A DNA stretch of 64,000 nucleotides from Gadus chalcogrammus. Its lineage: Eukaryota > Chordata > Actinopteri > Gadiformes > Gadidae. Below, in pieces: positions 28,990 through 39,673 of the stretch; within the stretch, counting starts at the first letter, position 1, and each line of letters begins with the position of its first letter. The stretch covers positions 13,991,027-14,055,026 of the forward strand of contig NC_079419.1 of the NCBI RefSeq assembly GCF_026213295.1, in the 5' to 3' direction. The notes beneath the pieces were generated by a model. The model worked only from the letters and a program-made list of their open reading frames with translations. It searched no databases and was not told where the DNA came from. A program made the translations under genes and the position numbers.

Positions 28990-29264
28990 CATCAGTACAG
29001 AATCTCCAGCAGTATGACTCTGCTCTGTACTACTGAGCTCTGCAGACCACAGTGACCGGAATCACAAACTCCCTGTACAAAAAGCATAAAACATACTTCC
29101 CTCTTCACCTGAGACCTGTACCGAGACATGATTGAATTAAGACAACATATCTGTTACACTCTGCAGTTCATTATCTTTCCATAATAGTTGGAATATTAAA
29201 GTTTACCATATTTGGGTTTATAAATCATTAACGTAACGAATCTATACTGAAGGTGATCTCTTAT

Positions 29265-29422
29265 CCACCACTAGAGGTCAGTATTATCAAGTAGGTGTTT
29301 AACTTTTTCATCAAGATGTTTTGCCATTGGGTCTTTAACAGCTGGTACCATGAAAATAGTAAATGTGACACTTGAGCTGAACACCAGATCGTTTCCCCTG
29401 TTGCTGTAGACCTGCTGTTGGG
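29265..29422 (+). promoter_or_regulatory. shared upstream block of family A and D V segments (example: V3)
   Basis: The block runs TCTTATCCACCACTAGAGGT, CAGTATTATCAAGTAGGTGT, GGTCATTG..GTCTTTAACAGC, TGGTACCATGAA, then CTTGAGCTGAACACCAGAT and TGCTGTAGACCTGCTGTTG right before the ATG. It is repeated upstream of nearly every A and D leader, e.g. before 36839, 39674, 42270, 46230, 47239, 52401, 53501, 58113 and 62046. Conservation and position suggest the V promoter; no activity can be read from sequence alone. Confidence 0.55.
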
Positions 29423-30024
29423 ATGGAAACCTGGCTGTGGATTATTATTGCCGCACTTCTATCTGGTGAGATGAAAACCTTATGCTTCACAGTATATACA
29501 ACTGAATCATAAATGATTATTATTATTGGTTATTGGATGTTTTAGACATTTTATTGTGTTGTATTTTTTATGGCCCATGTTAATTTATCCCATCTATTAT
29601 GTGGACTCATCCTAGTTCTCACTCTGGCTGGGTAACTCCTTAAATACTATTTTTGACTCTGCCTCATCATTGATCTTGATTTATTTGATTCATTAATCCA
29701 CATCATCTGTTCTTCCCCAGAGTGTAAATCAGAAGACGGAGTGATCCAGCCCAGAGAGGATGTCATAGCTACTGAAGGACTCACAGTTAGTCTTCACTGT
29801 ACATTTAAGACCACTGACCCTAATGCGTATTTGTTCTGGTACAAACAACAAATCAACGACCTCCCCAGGTTCATGCTACGACGCTTTACATTTGGAGAAG
29901 GAGATAATGCTGCAGAGTTCCACAAAGACAGATTTGATGCCCGAATCCAAAATAAATCAGTTCCTCTGAGGATCCAGAACCTGCAGCTCTCTGACTCTGC
30001 TCTGTACTACTGTGCTCTGAAGCC
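29423..30024 (+). CDS. TRA V segment V3 (family A), intact
   Basis: Variable-domain segment of a T-cell receptor alpha/delta chain; joined by RAG to a J (or D) segment it forms the antigen-binding domain. Leader exon 29423-29465 (METWLWIIIAALLS) splices at GTGAG to the V exon 29721-30024. Landmarks: first cysteine in VSLHCTF, tryptophan in LFWYKQQ, and LQLSDSALYYCALK with the second cysteine. No stops. The intron keeps a relic (about 29605-29635) resembling the alternative leader of V7. Confidence 0.88.
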
Positions 30025-30062
30025 CACAGTGACAGGAAACACAGACTCCCTGTACAAAAACA
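30025..30062 (+). other. recombination signal (23-type) of V3
   Basis: CACAGTG, 22-bp spacer, nonamer ACAAAAACA. Confidence 0.9.
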
Positions 30063-30330
30063 TGCTGAGCAGAAAACACACTTCCCTCTTCCCCTGAGTT
30101 CAGGGCAAAGACATTTCTGACTAAACCCATCAAAATATTTATTTCCTAATTAATTATACAGGTCAGTATTTTCCAATTACCAAATATTTAGACATAACAG
30201 CTGTGCAAACTGTGGCCGTATTATTTTGAATATTTTGGTTTAAAAAGTGGGGTACATTTGTGGAGCTTTTATTATTATGGCTCATTCAATTAATAACCAT
30301 CTGTGTTTCAACTGTTACTCTTCCAGCTTT

Positions 30331-30467
30331 GATTCAGTCCTTGGCGCAACTCTAGCAGGAGGTGGAGCTTGACAGGCAGCACATCAGAAACAATCTATCA
30401 GCACAACTTATTTTAGACTCTTGATTGATGCTGCTCTACAACATCTAATTGGGCTCCACTATCAGCA
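30331..30467 (+). promoter_or_regulatory. shared upstream block of family B V segments (example: V4)
   Basis: TTCAGTCCTTGG..CAACTCTAGCAGG, AGGTGGAGCTTGACAGGCAG, CACATCAGAAACAATC precede the B leader. The block recurs before the leaders at 35362, 38071, 45273, 54729 and 61116. Probable promoter, distinct from the A/D block. Confidence 0.5.
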
Positions 30468-30924
30468 ATGCAGCTCGTCATGTTAGTGGTTTTATTTGTT
30501 GGGTTTACTGGTGAGTTCTGCTTTAGAACATCTGTCGTGTTAAGACATGGACCGCAATACAGGTTTAGCAGTTCATATGAATTAATTCATAGTGTTAGCG
30601 ATCTTCAACATTGTGGTGGCTAATGACTTTTACATTCCTACTATCTGCAGGTGAAAGTCATCAGCAAACAATCCTCTCAATCCAGGACAGTCCAGTCCAG
30701 GCTCTACAAGGAGACGGCGTGACTCTCTCCTGCAACTACTCTTCAGCAACATACTTCTTCTGGTATCGGCAGTACCCCAGCTCACCTCCCCAGTTACTTA
30801 TCAAAGATTACATGGAGCTATCTGGATTTACCTTGAAAAAGGACAGTGAAAGAAAAGTGTTTGCTCTCGAGATCTCCTCTGCTGCAGTGACAGACTCTGC
30901 TCTGTACTACTGTGCTGTGCAGCC
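30468..30924 (+). CDS. TRA V segment V4 (family B), intact
   Basis: Leader 30468-30510 (MQLVMLVVLFVGFT) and V exon 30651-30924. First cysteine in VTLSCNYSS, tryptophan in FFWYRQYPSSPP, SAAVTDSALYYCAVQ at the end. Short framework 3 (GFTLKKDS) as in all B members. Open throughout. Confidence 0.88.
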
Positions 30925-30962
30925 CACAGTGACAGGAAACACAGACTCCCTGTACAAAAACC
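30925..30962 (+). other. recombination signal of V4
   Basis: CACAGTG, 22-bp spacer, ACAAAAACC (consensus nonamer). Confidence 0.92.
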
Positions 30963-31123
30963 TGACAAGGAACTGGAAGAGCATTTGTCATTGCTTTCAA
31001 CTGTGGTTCAGGGGAGGGGCAACTGGAGAGGTGAATTCACCAGGAGTCTAGTGAAGAAACAGTATGTTACAACTAGGATACAGAGGTAGAATGTTTAGCT
31101 TCAGGGCTCCCATGGGGTTTGAA

Positions 31124-31568
31124 ATGATGGCAGTCCTCTTTCTACTTCTAGTTTGTAAATTAACAGGTAAGTCACAGCCCACCAGAAACTCAAAAAATTA
31201 AAGGGAACATGTGTCTCCATGGCAACATGTTTACAGATTAACATTATCTTTATAGGTGTTTACAGTGTGGACCCCACTCCTGTCAAGCAGAAAGAGAACA
31301 GTTTAGAAGGTACAAGTGTTACTCTGTCCTACACGCTCTCTACAAATGCTGCAGTGGGCGATTATTTCTTCTGGTACCGTCAGTATCCTGTAGAACCTCC
31401 ACAGTTCCTGCTGTACATCTCAGGGTTTGGTAACAACAGGACAGCTGAGTCTCTTGGTTCAGACAAAAGGTTTTCCACTGAAATGACTGAAGAGAAGACT
31501 GGAGTGGATCTGAAGATCTCCTCTGTTGCAGTGACAGACTCTGCTCTGTACTACTGTCCTCTGCAGCC
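31124..31568 (+). CDS. TRA V segment V5 (family C), intact frame, lacks first cysteine
   Basis: Leader 31124-31166 (MMAVLFLLLVCKLT), V exon 31256-31568. Tryptophan in YFFWYRQYP and TDSALYYCPLQ are present. The position of the first conserved cysteine is tyrosine (GTSVTLSYTLS, codon TAC), and no other cysteine is in the domain, so the usual intradomain disulfide cannot form. The last residues are CPL rather than CAL/CAV. Confidence 0.82.
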
Positions 31569-31606
31569 CACAGTGACAGGAAACACAGACTCCCTGTAGA
31601 AAAACC
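31569..31606 (+). other. recombination signal of V5
   Basis: CACAGTG, 22-bp spacer, AGAAAAACC; the second nonamer base differs from consensus. Confidence 0.85.
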
Positions 31607-32013
31607 TGCTGAGCACAGAACACTCTTCCATCTCCCCCTGAGATCAGTATACCAACATTGCACACAAAACACATAAGCTCATCATAACAATGACTCCTAA
31701 TTAAAGGTCAATTTTCAACACAAGATACCCTAAAATGTGTAAAATGTGAATTATTTGTCTTTACATTATCTTTGTTTGAAATATTCACGTTCAAATTGTT
31801 TATTTTATTTGCGTCGAATCCGTACCTCATTGAAGGTGAAGTTGAGTTTTCATATCCACCACTAGATGTCAGTATTATCAAGTAGTTGTTGAACTATTTA
31901 TTAAACATGTTTGTTCATTGTGTCTTTATCAGCTAGTACCCTGGAAAGAATAAGTCTAATACTTGAGCTGAACACCAGATCGTTTCTTCTGTTGCTGTAG
32001 ACCTGCTGTTGAG

Positions 32014-32219
32014 ATGGAAACATGGCAGTGTATTAATATGGCCACACTTCTATCTGGTAGAATGGATACCTCATGTGTCACCCATATGTCTGAATCATGA
32101 TGATTGGATGTTTTAGATATTTTATTCCGATGTTTTTTTTTTTATCGTTATCTTCTTTTTTTCATAAAATGTCTTGAGATCACATTGATAGAAAATGTGG
32201 AGGAGCCTTTACACAAACC
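32014..32219 (+). pseudogene. V6: leader and signal left, V exon deleted (A/D-type leader, D-type signal)
   Basis: A leader (METWQCINMATLLS, 32014-32056) is followed by only about 125 bp. Then comes a family D signal: CACATTG (32181-32187), 23-bp spacer, ACACAAACC (32211-32219), and the family D 3' flank. The whole V exon has been lost. Confidence 0.7.
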
Positions 32220-32506
32220 TGAAGGCCATGATATCCCTATTCTTCAAAGAGGAGGGAAGTTGTAATCCGACTTCACCTTTCTATCAGATGGATGGTGGAT
32301 CTTCGTGGTTTATCAGAGACACTGTGGTTGCACCTGTTAATGATCCACTGTAGCAGGAATCTGACTGAATTATAACTTTTTGATCCATTGAATCGTGCCA
32401 GTGAATTATTTTGCATGAATGATGAAGAGGAGGGGCCACTGCTGTCAATGTCCTTCTGCATCAGAGCATAAATGGTCTTCCTCTCTCTTCCCCTCCCGCT
32501 GTGAAC

Positions 32507-32942
32507 ATGGAACACTGGCTGACAATCATCCTGGTTCTCACTCTCTGGCTGGGTAACTCTTTAAAGACTCTTTTTGGTCCTCCTCTCATTATTGATCTCA
32601 ATTGATTAATTCATTGATACACATATTCTGTTCTTCCCCAGAGTGTAAAGGAGAAGACGGAGTGACCCAGACCATGGGAGATTTCATTGCCACTGAAGGA
32701 CTCGCAGTTAGTCTTGACTGTACATTTGAGACTACTGACACTAATCCATATTTGTTCTGGTACAAACAACAAATCAACGACTTCCCCAGGTTTGTGCTAC
32801 AACGCAATACATTTGGAGGAAAGGAGGCTGAAGAGTTCCCCAAAGAAAGATTTGATGCCGAAATCCAAAACAAATCAGTTCCTCTGAGGATCCAGAACCT
32901 GCAGCTGTCTGACTCTGCTCTGTACTACTGTGCTCTGAGGCC
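32507..32942 (+). CDS. TRA V segment V7 (family A), intact with unusual leader
   Basis: V exon 32642-32942: first cysteine in VSLDCTF, LFWYKQQINDFPRF, LQLSDSALYYCALR; open. The most likely leader is 32507-32552 (MEHWLTIILVLTLWL, donor G|GTAACT). It differs from the METW leader of other A members, and its homologue survives as a relic inside the introns of V3 and V14. The alternative leader at 32014-32056 could also splice in the right phase. Confidence 0.8.
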
Positions 32943-32980
32943 CACAGTGACAGGAAACACAGACTCCCTGTACAAAAACC
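32943..32980 (+). other. recombination signal of V7
   Basis: CACAGTG, 22-bp spacer, ACAAAAACC. Confidence 0.92.
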
Positions 32981-33381
32981 TGCTGAGCACTAAACACACT
33001 TCCCCTGAGTCCAGTGCACCGACATTTCTGACTAAACTTGTAAACCCATCACAATATTTATTTTCTAATTATTAAATAGGTAACTATATCCAATTACCAA
33101 CTATTTAGAGATAACTGCAGTGCAATATGTAGCCATATTATTTTGAGCATTTTGGTTTACATTTGTGAAGCTTTTATCATTATGGCTCATTCAATTAATA
33201 ACCATCTATATTTCAACTGTTACTCTTCTAACTTTGTTTCTAAGGGAGAGATCGCTTATCCACCCCTAGAGGTAAGTATTATCAAGTAGGTCTTTATCTA
33301 TTTCATCAAAATGTTTGGTCATTGAGTCTTTTCCAGCTTGTACCAGATCATTTCTTCTGTTTCTGTAGACCTGCTGTTGAG

Positions 33382-33830
33382 ATGGAAACCTGGGTGTGGA
33401 TTATTATTGCTGAACTTCTATCTGGTAAGAGGAAAAGCTCATGGTCCACACTCCATGCATGACTGAATCATCACTTAATGATAATTGGTTATTGGATGTT
33501 TTTGACGTTTTATTCTGTTGTGTTCTTTATGGTCCATGGTAATCTATTAATACATCTATTATGTGAACTTTTTGCTTCTGGAGTTGATTGCTTCTGACTC
33601 CATCCGTCCTGATGAGCAGAACGTCAGTGGAAAAGAAGGAGCATCTGTAACACTCAAATGCACCTATGAAACAGGCTCTGAAAATGTGTATCTTCTGGAA
33701 CAGACTTCAGCCTAGCCAGGCTCCTCCGTTTATACTAATTAAAGGAGCAAGGTCAGAGAGTTCTGAAAAGAATAATCTAGACCGTTGTTTTCAGTCCACA
33801 ACATCCAGAACATCAACTTTACTCAACGTA
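33382..33830 (+). pseudogene. TRA/TRD V segment V8 (family D), 3'-truncated pseudogene
   Basis: Leader 33382-33424 (METWVWIIIAELLS) is intact. The V exon (from about 33585) has lost its acceptor AG, carries frame breaks around the tryptophan (TCTTCTGGAACAG), and stops at about 33825 before the second cysteine. No signal. Confidence 0.75.
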
Positions 33831-33975
33831 CCATTTTTGATTTTTGGTTTTACTTGTGAATGAAACACTGTCAAACTGCTCCCATAAATAGTGCATCGGA
33901 GTGAAATATCCATCAGCTGTACCACTGAACAAAAACACACTACATTAAAACAGTCACTGAGGGAGTCAACGTTAA

Positions 33976-34949
33976 AGGGAACATATTATGGTATTTTCCC
34001 AACAAGTAAAGATAGTATATGAGTTCCTGAAAACATGTTTTTGAAGCTGTCTGCTGGAAATAGGTTTTAGGAATAAAAAATCGTGCCTGCCGCTATGCCC
34101 CTCTGTTTCAGTCCCTTCAGAATGCGCTGTTTCTGATGTCTGTAGCTTTAATGCAAATGAGCTGCTGCCCATTGACCAATGAGCTGTCAGAGTTAACCAC
34201 AGAATGGAGGAGAAGTGATTGTTGCTGTTTGTGGACTCCTGGAGCTCTATAATATAATAATACGATTATATAATCTATAGGTATTTATCTAATATTATAT
34301 CTAATATCACGGCCAAAAGGTATGTCAGCTCGGATGATATTATGAATCATAAAGACTGCGTCTGACGTCTCTGGTACTTCCACAACAAGAAAAGACTCGT
34401 AGTGGGGGTTATTATCTCGGCCATGGTTGAGAAGAATTGGGGGAAAGGAACTTTGGCCTTGACTCTCTGAAGTCCATATTGAACCGCGTCATGGAGGAGA
34501 AAGGGATTGTACTCCGGGAGCTGAGCTGCCGGACTGCCGCCGAGCTTCCCCCGTTGAAGCTGCCAGATAGCCGCCGAAGCTTCGGCCGAAGTCCGGTGGG
34601 GGGAGCTCGGCGGCAGTCCGGCAGCTCCGACGGAGAAAAGGATTGTACTCCCGGAGCTGAGCTGCAGGGCAGCCGCCGAGCCCCCGCTGCCGGAGCTGCT
34701 TGTCCGCTGGTCCACAAAATCATACCTATGCTCTGATTGGAGGAGGGTGGGGAAGTGGGAGGAAATATTCAAATGTGCCCCCTTCCTACGTAGAAGGGGT
34801 CGCCGAAAGTGACTCGCTCGGTTGGTAGCTGTAGGCGGGGTACTTACAGAAATGCATATCTCACTTAAAAAAATCAAAATTGGTATGCGTGTGGGAGCAC
34901 CAGAGACCCCAAATCGCAGGAAAAGTGTTGTTTGCATAATATGCCCCCT
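33976..34949. mobile_element. piggyBac-like non-autonomous element with GC-rich core
   Basis: Inverted ends AGGGAACATATTATG and CATAATATGCCCCCT. TTAA at 33972-33975, with worn TCAA at 34950-34953. Inserted in the conserved flank ...AACG|TTAA..., which is uninterrupted in other D copies (e.g. 37650). The core (34515-34705) is GC-rich with repeated GGAGCTGAGCTGC and CCGCCGAGC motifs in both orientations. Related sequence at 20.2, 50.3, 51.1 and 63.2 kb. Confidence 0.7.
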
Positions 34950-35361
34950 TCAAATAAAAAACATATTTCAATCCAGAACAATGTACCAACCAAACTCTGG
35001 TCAAAACTAACAGCAATTTAAATTCATCAAATCACTTGACATAATATAATCACATTTATAATAACACAAAATGTTCTTCATTTGACATTTTTACATGTTT
35101 AGATGGTGTCACCACAGTAGTTCTCGTGGACATTTGACCCTGGAACCCAGACCACCTGCCGCTCCTCTTCCTGGGTCCTCATGGTCTCCACAGAGCCGAT
35201 AAAGTAGAAGGTCTTCTCCTGTCTCATTCAGTCCTTGGTGTCACTCTAGCAGGAGGTGGAGCTTGACAGGCAGCACATCAGAAACAATCTGTCAACATAA
35301 CAGCTTTCAGGCTCTTGATTGTTGGTGCTCTACAGCATCTGATTGGTCTCCAGTATCAACT

Positions 35362-35820
35362 ATGCAGCTCTTCATGTTAGTGGTTTTATTCTCTCGGTTT
35401 CCTGGTGAGTTCTGCTTTAGAAGCACTATCCTTTTTAGGACATGTACCTCAAAAAATGCTTAGCAGTTCATATGAATTATGTCGTTTTGCTATTTCCAGG
35501 GTCTTTAACACTGTGGTAATTACTGACCTTTCATTCGTAATATGTGCAGGTGACAGTTATCAGCAAACAATCCACTCAATCCAGGACAGAGTCCAGGCTC
35601 TACAAGGAGACAACGTGACTCTCTCATGCAACTACACCTCAGCAGACTACTTCTTCTGGTATCTCCAGTACCCCAGCTCCCCTCCACAGTTCCTTATCAA
35701 GGAATACATGGAGAAATCTCGATTTACTTTAAAAAAGTACGATGATAGGCTATTGTTTGCTCTGGAGATCTCCTCTGTTGCAGTGACGGACTCTGCTCTG
35801 TACTACTGTGCTGTGAGGCC
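35362..35820 (+). CDS. TRA V segment V9 (family B), intact
   Basis: Leader 35362-35404 (MQLFMLVVLFSRFP), V exon 35550-35820. VTLSCNYTSADYFFWYLQYP (the usual R after WY is L), then SVAVTDSALYYCAVR. No stops. Confidence 0.88.
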
Positions 35821-35858
35821 CACAGTGACAGGAAACACAGACTCCCTGTACAAAAACC
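35821..35858 (+). other. recombination signal of V9
   Basis: CACAGTG, 22-bp spacer, ACAAAAACC. Confidence 0.92.
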
Positions 35859-36003
35859 TTAGAACGAACTTGAAGCACAGTTTTCATTGTTTTCAACTGT
35901 TTAGGGGAGGGGCATCTGGAGAGGTGAATTCACCAGGAATCTAGTGAAGAGACAGAGATACAGAGGTAGCATGTTGAGCATCAGGGTTCCCATGGTGTTT
36001 GAA

Positions 36004-36486
36004 ATGTCAGTACTTTTTCTACTTGTAGTTTGTAAATGAACAGGTGAATTATGTCCTACCAGAAATTCTAAAGATTAAAGGGAATTTGTATCTCCATGGC
36101 AACATGTTTACAGATTAAACTTATCTTTACAGGTGTTTACAGTGTGAACTTCACTCCTGTCAAGCAGAAAGAGAACATTTTAGAAGGTACAAGTGTTTCC
36201 CTGTCCTACACACTCTCTAAAATTGCCACAGGGAGCGATTATTTCTTCTGGTACCGTCAGTATCCTGGAGAACCTCCACAGTTCCTGCTGTCCATCTCAG
36301 GGTTTGGTATCAACAAGACAGCTGAGTCTCTTGGTTCAGACAAAAGGTTTTCTATTGAACTGACTGGCACTTAGAAGACTGGTGTGGATCTGAAGATCTC
36401 CTCTGTTGCAGTGACAGACTCTGCTCTGTACTACTGTGCTTTGAGGTCCACAGTGACAGAAATCTCAGACTCCCTGTACAAAAACC
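36004..36486 (+). pseudogene. TRA V segment V10 (family C), pseudogene
   Basis: The leader 36004-36043 has TGA at 36037-36039. The V exon 36133-36448 has TAG at 36372-36374, created by a small rearrangement (ACTGGCACTTAGAAG where intact copies have ACTGAAGAGAAG). Signal intact at 36449-36486. First cysteine is tyrosine here too (VSLSYTLS). Confidence 0.85.
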
Positions 36487-36838
36487 TGTTAATCACAAAA
36501 CACAGCTCCCTCTTCCCCTGAGACCAGTACAGAGACCAATTAAAAAATATTTACATATTCTGCAGTTCATGCTCTAGCCATGTTATTTGGATTGGAATAT
36601 TTGGTGTTAATAGTGTGGTGGTTCATTTGTGAAGTTTATTTTCTTCTTCCTTAAGTTAATATGAAGGTGAGATCTCTTATCCACCACAAGAGGTCAGTAT
36701 TAGCCAGAGTGTGTCGAAATCTGTAATCAACATGTTTGGTCATTGTGTCTTTACCAGCTGGAACCTTGAAGAGAATAAGTCTCATACTTGAGCTGAACAC
36801 CAGAGAGCCTCTCCTATTGCTGTACACCTGCTGTTCAG

Positions 36839-37365
36839 ATGGAAACCTGGCTGTGGATTATTAATGCTGCACTTCTATCTGGTAAAAGCAAAAAGCTCAT
36901 GCTACACCCTGTGTATATGACTGAATTATCAGACATTTAACTATCATAATTAATTATTCAATGTTTTTAACATCTTAATCTGTTTTTTATTTTCCATGTT
37001 AATCTAACACATCCATTATGTGTACTTTTACCAGGACTGATAGCTGGGGACTCCATCTCTCCTGATGAACAGAAAGTCAGTGGAAAAGAGGGGGAATATG
37101 TAACACTCAGATGCACCTATGAAACAAGCTATAATAATGTTCACCTTTACTGGTACCGAAATCATTTTAACCAGGCTCCTCAGTTTATGCTCTATAAAGG
37201 AGCCACATCATGGAGTGATTAACATATTCTTGACCGTCGTTTTCAGTCCACAACATCCAGAACATTAACTGAACTCACCACCTAACCCTGGCCGACACAG
37301 CTCTCTACTACTGTGCTCTTCGGAGACACAGTGACAGAAAGTGCGGAGAAGCCTTTACATTAACT
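36839..37365 (+). pseudogene. TRA/TRD V segment V11 (family D), pseudogene
   Basis: Leader 36839-36881 is fine. The V exon 37035-37326 has a TAA after TSWSD and an 8-bp deletion near TELTT, which shifts the frame before the second cysteine. Signal: CACAGTG 37327-37333, 23-bp spacer, ACATTAACT. Confidence 0.83.
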
Positions 37366-38070
37366 TGAAGATAATGATCTCCCTATCCTTAAATGAGGAG
37401 GGAAGTGGTGATCCCACCACACCTTTCTATCAGATGGATGATGGATCTTCATGGTTTATCAGAGACACTGTGGTTGCACCTGCTAATGATCCACTGTATC
37501 AGGAATCTGACTGAATTATAACTTTTTGACCTACTAATGATCCCATCTAGCATGACTCCCATGAGTAGAGACTCTAAATAAATTAACCATCAGCTGTATG
37601 ACTGAACACAAACACACTATGGCAAGACAGTCAATGAGGGAGTAAACGTTAAATTGTAAAAAAATATATGTATAATTTTAGAGTTCTATGAGAACGAGAA
37701 TTGACCCACCCCTTCGGGTAAGGAATTACAGCAATAAAAAATTGCCTGGGCTCAACATTTATATTTTGGGCACACATTTATTATTTCTATCTAAACATTG
37801 TATACATGTACATGTAGAGATGGTGTCACCACAGTGATTCTCCTTGACTTTTGAAAGTCAGAGCTCCTGTCGCTCCTCTTCCTGAGTCCTCATGGTCTCC
37901 ACAGAGCCAGTGAAGTAGAAGGTCTTCTCCTGTCTCATTCAGTCCTTGGTTCTACTCTAGCAGGAGGTGGAGCTTGAAAGGCAGCACATCAGAAACAATC
38001 TGTCAAAACAACAGCTTCTAGACTCTTGATCGTTGCTGCTCTACAACATCTGCTTGTTCCAGTATTAGCT

Positions 38071-38512
38071 ATGCAGCTCTTCATGTTAGTGGTTTTATTC
38101 ACTGGGTTTACTGGTGAGTTCTTATTTAGAAGCACTGTCCTAATTCAGACATGGACCTCAATACAGGTTTAGCAGTTCATTCGAATGAACTCATATTGCT
38201 ATTTCCAGGATCTTCATTCCCTTCGTTCCTAATATCTGTAGGTGAAAGTCATCAGCAAACCATCAACTCAACCCAGGACGGTGTCCAGGCTCTACAAGGA
38301 GACAGCGTGACTCTTTCCTGTAAATACTCCTCAGCAACAAACCTCTTCTGGTATCGGCAGTACCCCAGCTCACCTCCACAATTCCTTATCAAAGAATACA
38401 TGGAGCTATCTGGATTTACTTTGAAAAAGGACAGTAAAAGACAAATGGTTGCTCTGGAGATCTCCGCTGCTGCCGTGACAGACTCTGCTCTGTACTACTG
38501 TGCTCTGCAGCC
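38071..38512 (+). CDS. TRA V segment V12 (family B), intact frame, variant heptamer
   Basis: Leader 38071-38113 (MQLFMLVVLFTGFT), V exon 38242-38512. VTLSCKYSSATNLFWYRQYP, AAAVTDSALYYCALQ. Open. Confidence 0.86.
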
Positions 38513-38550
38513 CACGGTGACAGGAAACACAGACTCCCAGTACAAAAACC
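38513..38550 (+). other. recombination signal of V12, heptamer CACGGTG
   Basis: The heptamer differs at position 4 (A to G). Spacer 22 bp, nonamer ACAAAAACC. Changes in heptamer positions 4-7 lower but need not abolish joining. Confidence 0.85.
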
Positions 38551-38716
38551 TGACAAGGAACTGGAAGAGCATTTGTCATTACCTTAAACTGTGGTTAAGG
38601 GGAGGGGCATCTAGAGAGGTGAATTCACACCAGGAGTCTAGTGAATAAACAGTATGTTACAACAAGGATACAGAGGTAGCATGTTGAGCTCCAGGGTTCC
38701 AATGGTGTTTGAAATT

Positions 38717-39170
38717 ATGTCAGTCCTTTTTCTACTTGTAGTTTGTAAATTAACAGGTGAGTCATGTCCTACCGGAAATTCTAAAGATTAAAGGGAATTT
38801 GTATCTCCATGGCAACATGTTTTCTGATTAACCATATCTTTACAGGTGTTTACAGTGTGGACCTCACTCCTGTCGAGCAGAGAGAGATCCGTTTAGAAGG
38901 TACAAGTGTTACTCTGTCCTACCCGCTCTCTAAAACTGCCACAAGGAGCGATTATTTCTTCTGGTACCGTCAGTATCCTGGAGAACCTCCACAGTTCCTG
39001 CTGTCCATCTCAGGGCTTGGTATCAACAGGACAGCTGAGTCTCTTGGTTCAGACAAAAGGTTTTCTATTGAACTGACTGAAGAGAAGACTGGAGTGAAGA
39101 CTGGAGTGGATCTGAAGATCTCCTCTGTTGCAGTGACAGACTCTGCTCTGTACTACTGTGCTCTGCAGCC
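38717..39170 (+). CDS. TRA V segment V13 (family C), intact, lacks first cysteine
   Basis: Leader 38717-38756 (MSVLFLLVVCKLT), V exon 38846-39170. Tyrosine at the first cysteine position (VTLSYPLS). A 12-nt tandem duplication gives KTGVKTGV in framework 3, making this the longest C member. YFFWYRQYP and TDSALYYCALQ intact. Confidence 0.84.
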
Positions 39171-39208
39171 CACAGTGACAGGAAACACTGACTCCCTGTA
39201 CAAAAACC
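39171..39208 (+). other. recombination signal of V13
   Basis: CACAGTG, 22-bp spacer, ACAAAAACC. Confidence 0.92.
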
Positions 39209-39673
39209 TGCTGAGCACAAAACACTCTTCCATCTCCCCCTGAGACCCGATCAATGACATTTCTGACATAACACATGACTTCATCGCCATATTTATTTCC
39301 TGATTAATTATACATGTTTACCATTTTTCAATTTTATTATTATTTGTAACATTTTCAGTAAGTTAACTTGCTTTATTATTTTTAATGATTTGGTTTGAAT
39401 AGTGTGTTATATTTGTAGCTTTTATCCGCATGGCTCATTCAATTAAAAACCATCTATGTTTCAACAGTTACACTCCTTAAAGTGAACATGAAGGTGAGTT
39501 CTCTTATCCACCCCTAGAGGGCAGTATTATGGCAGTATAATATAGGTGTTTTACTATTTCCTCAACATGTTTGGTCATTGTATCTTTAAGAGCTGGTACC
39601 ATGAAGAGAATAAGTCTCATACTTGAGGTGAACACCAGATGGTTTCTCCTGTTGCTGTAGACTTTCTGTTGAG

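Larger units (their letters stand above)
27915..29085 (+). pseudogene. TRA V segment V2 (family C), pseudogene with two hAT insertions
   Basis: Leader relic at 27915-27950 contains stops. The V exon begins at about 28035 (AGTGTGGACCTCAGTCCTGTC) and is cut after SLE by a 417-bp hAT element. It resumes at 28501 and is cut again at 28649 by a second hAT-type element. It ends 28990-29047, where the second cysteine codon is TGA. Its signal remains at 29048-29085 (CACAGTG, 22 bp, ACAAAAAGC). Confidence 0.8.

Noticed and set aside
31340..31672. Minus-strand frames opposite V segments (repeated in many V units)
   Set aside because: They recur only because the V exons are paralogous; no conserved domain.
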